IMG/VR virus record: IMGVR_UViG_3300045116_000569
Span: 1 to 37,902 of that record
Strand: one strand, 5' to 3'
Origin: a virus
DNA: 37,902 bases
Below the pieces are notes generated by a model. The model saw only the letters and a program-made list of their open reading frames with translations. It had not been told where the DNA came from and ran no database searches. The stretch's first letter is position 1. Each line of letters starts with the position of its first letter. The position numbers were made by a program, and so were the translations under genes. This document shows positions 33,213 to 37,902 of the stretch, piece after piece.

Positions 33213-34301
33213 TCACTTCGACGGCGGCTCCAGCGAGAGCTCCCTGGACCAGCTTTGCTCCGTCGGGACGTGGACCGCGTCGATACGGCATCCAAATCTG
33301 TGTCGGATGTCTTGCCACCAGTACGATGGGCAACCGGCACAGTGGACCTCGTGGTCGCGCAGGACGCAACTCACGCTCCACTCAGGGGGCGGCGTGGGCA
33401 GACGTGCCTTCAACGCCTTGAAGCGTGCCCACGTTTCGGCTGGAACCTCACTTGCATCATAGGCGCCGAAGGTTGGGTCGTTGCCACGACACTCGTGGTG
33501 GTGTTCCCCGATGTCCTCGTTTCGCAGGAACTGGTATGGTGCCTCGGCCGGGTCCAGGAGCTGTCGGAAGATCCAGTCTTCGACTGCCGCCATCTTCTCT
33601 TTCGAAGGAAGAACTCCGGCTTCGAACCGCTCCAGCTGTTCTGTGGACAGAACAGTCCGGACGAAAGCAGGGAACGCGGCGAGAGCCGCCTGCTTTGCTT
33701 CCGCCTTGGCCCGATCCTGATGCTTCTTGAGCAGGGTCGCTCGTGCCGTCCGTCGCCTTTCCTCGTTGATCTCGACGATCAGCTCATCCAGCCGGGCTAG
33801 ATCTGCGGGGTCGAGGTACTTACCATACTCCAGAAGCTTGCCTCCGGAGCTGACGGGCTGAAAAACGTGGATATGGACCTCTTCGAGGTGACCTCCCTCC
33901 TCCAGACGTAGCGTCTCTACTGCTTTTTCGAGCTCATGCTGTGGGAGTTGACCCTGCTGAATGCTGATGGCACGGGATCTCGCCTGGGCCATCAGATCCT
34001 GGTCGGCCTTCTCCCGCGCTTTCCTGGCCGCTGCTTCGTGCTCGGTCTTTTCCTTCTCCGTTCGCTGAATCTCCTCGTCGAGGAAGGCCACCAGGGCCTC
34101 TCCGGTGTGTGCCGCTGGGCCGTGGAGAACCGGGGTTGCGCCTCTGGTCTCCTTGCTGACTTTGACCAGACGGAGGAGCGTGCTCAGGCGTGCCTCCGTC
34201 CAGCGCTCAGTATCTTCCAGATGGAGCGGCACCGGGCGGGTGCCAGGCTCGCTACGCATGGCTACGGCTTTCTCCCAGGACACATGGATAAAGATTTCCA
34301 T
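33213..34301 (-). CDS. Coiled-coil protein with C-terminal Cys/His cluster
   Basis: This gene encodes 362 residues. I chose the ATG at 34301 because AGGAGG lies 7 nt upstream; the frame is open to a GTG at 34340. Residues about 70-125 are highly charged (EIQRTEKEKTEHEAAARKAR), and a second helical stretch occurs near 180-230. The C-terminal 90 residues contain HHHEC, then CVLRDHEVHCAGC and a final Cys, suggesting a zinc site. No family was recognised. It is transcribed away from the portal-side genes from a shared 116-nt gap. The role is unknown; scaffold or regulatory protein are both possible. Confidence 0.65.
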   Translation of the reverse strand: MEIFIHVSWEKAVAMRSEPGTRPVPLHLEDTERWTEARLSTLLRLVKVSKETRGATPVLHGPAAHTGEALVAFLDEEIQRTEKEKTEHEAAARKAREKADQDLMAQARSRAISIQQGQLPQHELEKAVETLRLEEGGHLEEVHIHVFQPVSSGGKLLEYGKYLDPADLARLDELIVEINEERRRTARATLLKKHQDRAKAEAKQAALAAFPAFVRTVLSTEQLERFEAGVLPSKEKMAAVEDWIFRQLLDPAEAPYQFLRNEDIGEHHHECRGNDPTFGAYDASEVPAETWARFKALKARLPTPPPEWSVSCVLRDHEVHCAGCPSYWWQDIRHRFGCRIDAVHVPTEQSWSRELSLEPPSK

Positions 34302-34364
34302 CTCTTCCTCCTGTCTTCCCTCAAGGAAGACGTTCTGCACGAGCTCCAGTGCCCGCGCGCTTTT

Positions 34365-34393
34365 CTTATATCAGGACAGATGGCTCTCTTGAC
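34365..34393 (-). promoter_or_regulatory. Candidate - strand promoter (GTCAAG-17-TATAAG)
   Basis: TATAAG (34370-34365) with AAAAG after it, and GTCAAG (34393-34388) 17 nt upstream on the - strand. The 10-base TATAAGAAAA is identical at the sigma-like gene promoter. Transcription would start about 57 nt before the ATG at 34301. The remaining gap to 34418 holds TATACA at 34407-34412, 5 nt before the + strand ATG, without a well-spaced -35. Confidence 0.45.
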
Positions 34394-34417
34394 CGCGTCC
34401 TGTTACTATACACAAGC

Positions 34418-35197
34418 ATGAGCGTCACGGTCCCGGTGGAGGAAGCTGCCACGAAGCCTTTCTCCCCGAACAACTTCCTCGTGCATCACGACACCCATCC
34501 CCTGACCCTGACCTTGCTCTGTCTGGATCGGATGGGGGTGGACTGGTTGGAGTGGGAACCGGATGTGCTCAGGGCCGAGCTCCTTCGCGTCTTTCGTCAG
34601 CCCTCGATCCACAGCGCGAATTGGGAGATGCTCCAGGCGGCGCGAACCTGTCTCCTGGCCACATCGCCGTGGAAGACCTGGGAGGTCTTCGCACTGGTCT
34701 GCCAGGCGTTCAACAACAACATCCCGGACTTCCAGAGCTTGCAACGCTCCACGCCAGCTCAGGTCACGGTCTGCGTGGATATGATGCAGCGGTTGGGAAG
34801 TCACACCTTCGCCGACCCGGTCGAGCGGTTCATCGCCGCATGTTACTTGGACGAGAGCATCGACTACCTGCATCCCATCGTAGGCTTCGCCCAGGAATGG
34901 GTGACGCGGCCCATGTATCGATGTCGTCGTTGTGGCCGCGTGGACCATGATGATGCAAACGGCGTCTGTGATAGTTGTGGTGCTCCAGATACCGAGCTGG
35001 AGCGTACCCGTACACGAGACCCCGACCCGATCAAGCGGCGCTACGATGAGATTCGGGCCATGGGACGGGACCGGCCCGTGCTTCAAGAGACCATGGAAGA
35101 TATACAGACGGCCAAGCTCCTTCTCATCGACGCCTACGTGGACTATCGACGTCTCCAGCTGAAGACACAGATGTCTTTGATCCAGGAGGCCCCGTGA
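34418..35197 (+). CDS. Zinc-ribbon protein upstream of the portal region
   Basis: This gene encodes 259 residues. I chose the ATG at 34418 as the first Met of coding-like sequence; it has no ribosome-binding site, but TATACA ends 5 nt before it. Residues 25-150 are helical and Trp/Leu-rich (DWLEWEPDVLRAELLRVF, WEVFALVCQAFNNNIPDF). A four-Cys zinc ribbon follows: YRCRRCGRVD and CDSCGAPD. The C-terminal helix is charged. The Trp-rich first half resembles, in my recollection, uncharacterised phage head-region proteins. It overlaps the next gene by GTGA. Function is unknown; a head assembly or packaging accessory role is inferred. Confidence 0.65.
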   Translation: MSVTVPVEEAATKPFSPNNFLVHHDTHPLTLTLLCLDRMGVDWLEWEPDVLRAELLRVFRQPSIHSANWEMLQAARTCLLATSPWKTWEVFALVCQAFNNNIPDFQSLQRSTPAQVTVCVDMMQRLGSHTFADPVERFIAACYLDESIDYLHPIVGFAQEWVTRPMYRCRRCGRVDHDDANGVCDSCGAPDTELERTRTRDPDPIKRRYDEIRAMGRDRPVLQETMEDIQTAKLLLIDAYVDYRRLQLKTQMSLIQEAP

Positions 35198-36150
35198 AAG
35201 TTCGTAGCTTGGATGTCGAGCTGTCGTACCAGTTCGAGGGCATGGGAGACGAGCTCGAGAAGATCGCGCTCCTGGGACGACTCTGGAATGCTGGTCCGAA
35301 CTGGGGTCGAGCGCTCGGCGCACTTGGCGGGGCTGGTGCTGGTGCTGGCATCGGCTACCTGCGTGCTCCCGATGAAGAGAGTCGTCTTCCTTCGGCCCTG
35401 GGTCATGCGGCAGTGGGTGCTGGCCTTGGACTGGCCGGGGGGCAATTCATGACACGGGCTGGATTGCAGCAGGCAAGCCGCTTTGGCCAGAGACAACTCC
35501 ACGGCTTCACAGGCAAGCTGCCGGGTCACGGTTTTCGTGAATCGTTGAGCGTGAAGGGACCGGAGCGGATCGAAGCCCTGAAGAAGATGAAGTGGACCCT
35601 GCCAGAACAGGTTCCGGAGCACGTCCAGGGCAAGGTCACGGAGAAAGCGGTTCGGGGCGCGATACAGGCAGCGGAAACCGGTGCACAGCAAGAGCAAGGC
35701 AGAATCATGGGCCCGATCTTGCGCAGTAGCCTCGCTCAACGAATCCGTGAGAGCAGGCCTTATGCCTGGCATACGAGACAGCGTCTGCAGTCTGCACTGG
35801 CTCAGCAACAGCTCGCCGAGGCCGGTCTGACTTCAATTCCGGGATCCCTCAAGGCGTACATCGCCGGCTCTCCGGAGACGGGTCTAGGTCGAGCTGGCCT
35901 CCTCGCTGCCAATCTTCGAGCGCCAGGACTCGTGACCGGAGCGGGTCTTCCCCTGCTCTTCGCGGCGCCGTCCGCGGTGGAGGCGGTGCAGGAACGGGAT
36001 GTACGTCCACTGATTCGCGGAGTGGGAGAGGGCGCGGCCACGGTGGCCATGGGCGGGCTGCCCATGATTCCCATGATGGCAACAGGCGATCTCGTATCTC
36101 GTGGCCTGGGAACGGCGCTACGTACGCCAGTGCGTGAGGTGCAGTCATGA
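35194..36150 (+). CDS. Gly/Ala-rich protein with DEL-x-KI motif, probable virion protein
   Basis: This gene encodes 318 residues from a GTG in a 4-nt overlap with the previous gene. GMGDELEKIALLGR near residues 16-30 recalls FRDELAKIGAG of the protein at 9879. Two Gly/Ala-rich stretches (about 44-60 and 70-90) could insert into membranes or pack as glycine zippers, and a third hydrophobic region lies near 250-300. The middle is basic and Gln-rich. The layout suggests an internal virion or ejection-type protein next to the portal gene. No family was recognised. It ends in an ATGA overlap with the portal-like gene. Confidence 0.65.
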   Translation: MKVRSLDVELSYQFEGMGDELEKIALLGRLWNAGPNWGRALGALGGAGAGAGIGYLRAPDEESRLPSALGHAAVGAGLGLAGGQFMTRAGLQQASRFGQRQLHGFTGKLPGHGFRESLSVKGPERIEALKKMKWTLPEQVPEHVQGKVTEKAVRGAIQAAETGAQQEQGRIMGPILRSSLAQRIRESRPYAWHTRQRLQSALAQQQLAEAGLTSIPGSLKAYIAGSPETGLGRAGLLAANLRAPGLVTGAGLPLLFAAPSAVEAVQERDVRPLIRGVGEGAATVAMGGLPMIPMMATGDLVSRGLGTALRTPVREVQS

Positions 36151-37902
36151 TCATCGAACCGGTTCAGACTGCGACGTCGAGCTCGGGGCGTCTTCTCGGA
36201 TCACAGAACGCCACAGGTCCGATTCGATACCCGACTCCGTACTTCGACGTGGCCAACACCTATATGCCGGCCACGGTTCGGGACTTGTTCCAGTGGTGCC
36301 GGTTCTACTTCCTCGTGAATCCGCTCGTGGCCGCCGTCGTCAGCAAGATGGCGGAGTACCCCCTGACCGATCTGATCCTCGACGGAGACACCGAGACGAA
36401 CCGTCGCTGGGAGACCTTCTTCGAGGACGATCTGGCTCTGCGCGAGACCATGATCGACATCGGCCTGTTCTACCATGCCTACGGCAACGCGATCCTGTCC
36501 ATGGTCGATCCTTTTGTGAAGATGCTCAAGTGTGAGCAGTGTGGCTTCGAGGTTCGGGCCGAGAAAGCATCTTACCGTTGGCGTGGTTACAGGTTCCAGT
36601 TGAAATGCGGGGCCTGTAAGCATGAGGGCAGAGCTGCGGTTCGAGATGAGTACCTGAAGACAACGCGAGGCTCCCGGCTCCTACTCTGGAACCCGGAGGA
36701 TCTGACCACGCTTCACAACGACCTCACCGGAGAGACCTCTTACCATTACAGGATACCGGCTCATCTGCGTAATGCGGTCAAGCTCGGCAAGCGGGAGATC
36801 GTCGAGCGAATCCCACAAGAATTCGTCGATGCGGTGCGATTGAACAAGGATGTGGTCCTGGATCCGTCCAACGTCTACCACATGCGTCGTCCCTCGATCC
36901 TGACAGGCCAGCTCAATCGAGGTTGGGGGATCCCGCTGATCATGCCCGTGCTCCGGCATCTCTTCTTTTATCATCTCATGCTCAAGACCCAGGAATGTGT
37001 GCTCCTCGAGCGCATGTTGCCATTCAACATCGTCTCGCCGACGACCACGGTCCCGGGCATGAATCCCTACGAGCACGTGAACCTGTCCAACTGGAAGGAC
37101 ATGGTGGTCGAAGAGGTCCAGAGATGGCGCAAGGATCCGCATTATGTCAGCGTCATGCCGATCCCGCTCAACCATCAGGTGATCGGAGGTGATGGCCGTG
37201 CCCTGCTCCTGACCCAGGACATTCGCCAGCTTGCCGACACCATCGTTCTCGGGATGGGCTGTGTCCCGGAGCTCTTGTGGGGTGGCGTGAGCTGGAGCGG
37301 GTCCAACGTCTCCCTTCGCATGATGGAGAATGGATTTCTTCGCTACGTCAGCAACCTGCTTCGCATGGTCCGGCTCTTCGTCATCAAGAGAACGGCGGCA
37401 CGACTAGACTGGCTCGAGCCCAAGTCGGCCAGGTTCAAACCGTTCAAGATGGCAGATGATCTGCAGCAGCAGGCATTCAGGTTCCAGCTGAATCAGTCCA
37501 AGCTGATCAGCGATGCCTCCTTCCGACAAGGTTGCGACTATGACCCGCGAGAAGAAGATCGTCTGATCCGGGCCGAGACGAAGCAGCGTTACGACGCCGT
37601 CAAGGAGCAACAGACCGCCGAGGCCGAGGTCGCGGGCGAGATCGGTGTGATCCAGGCTAGGTGGCAGGCCAAGGCGCAGAATGCAGCTGCGCTGGAAGCA
37701 CAACAGATGCAGCAGGGAAGCTATGGCACGGCTCCCGGAGAACCTGGAGAGGGAGCGCCTTCGACCCCGGTGAACCCGGAAACGGGCCTGGCTCGGCTCC
37801 GTGCCCTGCCAGCGGCACAGCAGCTCCAGGTCCTCCAGCGAATCAGCGGTGCCAATCCGGACGCGGCCCAGCGTCTCCAGCAAGCGCTCCAAGGTGCGGG
37901 GG
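36147..37902 (+). CDS. Portal-like protein, 3' end cut by the window
   Basis: At least 585 residues are encoded from the ATG at 36147 (4-nt overlap); no stop occurs before the window ends. The N-terminal part (YFLVNPLVAAVVSKMAEYPL, then LRETMIDIGLFYHAYGNAIL) matches the usual start of large-phage portal proteins, the ring through which DNA enters the head. A zinc ribbon is inserted at Cys129, Cys132, Cys154 and Cys157. Later phrases (WSGSNVSLRMMENGFLRYV, then a Gln/Ala-rich helical tail from about 480) also fit portal clip and crown helices. Portal is favoured over other head proteins; the terminase that should lie nearby is not in the window. Confidence 0.75.
   Translation, partial: MIIEPVQTATSSSGRLLGSQNATGPIRYPTPYFDVANTYMPATVRDLFQWCRFYFLVNPLVAAVVSKMAEYPLTDLILDGDTETNRRWETFFEDDLALRETMIDIGLFYHAYGNAILSMVDPFVKMLKCEQCGFEVRAEKASYRWRGYRFQLKCGACKHEGRAAVRDEYLKTTRGSRLLLWNPEDLTTLHNDLTGETSYHYRIPAHLRNAVKLGKREIVERIPQEFVDAVRLNKDVVLDPSNVYHMRRPSILTGQLNRGWGIPLIMPVLRHLFFYHLMLKTQECVLLERMLPFNIVSPTTTVPGMNPYEHVNLSNWKDMVVEEVQRWRKDPHYVSVMPIPLNHQVIGGDGRALLLTQDIRQLADTIVLGMGCVPELLWGGVSWSGSNVSLRMMENGFLRYVSNLLRMVRLFVIKRTAARLDWLEPKSARFKPFKMADDLQQQAFRFQLNQSKLISDASFRQGCDYDPREEDRLIRAETKQRYDAVKEQQTAEAEVAGEIGVIQARWQAKAQNAAALEAQQMQQGSYGTAPGEPGEGAPSTPVNPETGLARLRALPAAQQLQVLQRISGANPDAAQRLQQALQGAG

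Noticed and set aside
34389-34412. TTGACC followed by TATACA as a sigma70 promoter for the + strand gene
   Set aside because: The spacer is only 12 nt, too short for a sigma70 promoter; TATACA alone was kept as a remark.
1-37902. tRNA genes, CRISPR arrays, insertion sequences, integrase/attachment sites
   Set aside because: None seen by reading both strands; a covariance-model search was not possible, so short RNAs could be missed.

Overview
The window looks like an internal segment of a GC-rich tailed bacteriophage genome (Caudoviricetes). It holds virion and lysis-type genes, a compact replication/recombination operon, a sigma-factor-like gene and a portal-like gene. I see no rRNA, tRNA, CRISPR array, integrase or transposase. 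The host cannot be named. Signal-peptide and membrane/coiled-coil genes beside the tail genes fit a Gram-negative host, but that is inference. Nothing seen points to a temperate lifestyle. Both ends are cut inside genes, and no terminase or major capsid gene was recognised.

Region 1 (1-11132, + strand) is a tightly packed virion block. It starts with four proteins of unknown function, one of them partial. Next come a 1411-residue modular tail/baseplate-like protein, two small virion-like proteins and a 667-residue beta-helix (tailspike-like) protein. It ends with four small genes, three encoding membrane segments, that may form a lysis or membrane cassette. A 12-bp perfect hairpin lies in the convergent gap after it.

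Region 2 (27962 down to 11296, - strand) is one long operon with overlapping or near-touching genes. In transcription order it encodes: an unknown protein, an SF2 helicase, an unknown protein, a family-4-type uracil-DNA glycosylase, two unknowns, a DUF932-like protein, an Sm/Hfq-like small protein, a DnaB-type helicase, a DnaG-type primase, a zinc-rich acidic-tailed protein (candidate ssDNA-binding protein), a family A DNA polymerase, an HU-like protein with a zinc ribbon, a RecA/UvsX recombinase, a Cys-rich protein, a Cas4/RecB-like nuclease, a coiled-coil protein (possibly a UvsY-type mediator), a RusA-like resolvase and two further proteins. Together these would unwind, prime, copy, repair and recombine the phage genome.

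Region 3 (28035-32441, + strand) holds a 418-residue protein and a 1045-residue beta-helix fibre with an internal duplication. Region 4 (33101 to 32490 and 34301 to 33213, - strand) carries an ECF-sigma-like protein and a coiled-coil, Cys/His-rich protein. Region 5 (34418-37902, + strand) carries a zinc-ribbon protein, a Gly/Ala-rich probable virion protein and a portal-like protein that runs off the window.

The head of each - strand transcription unit (27962, 33101, 34301) has a TATAAG hexamer with an AAG-ending hexamer 17-18 nt upstream. Three - strand hairpins end in T-rich tails that run into TTAGC(T/C)C. With the sigma-like gene, these suggest phage-specific transcription control.
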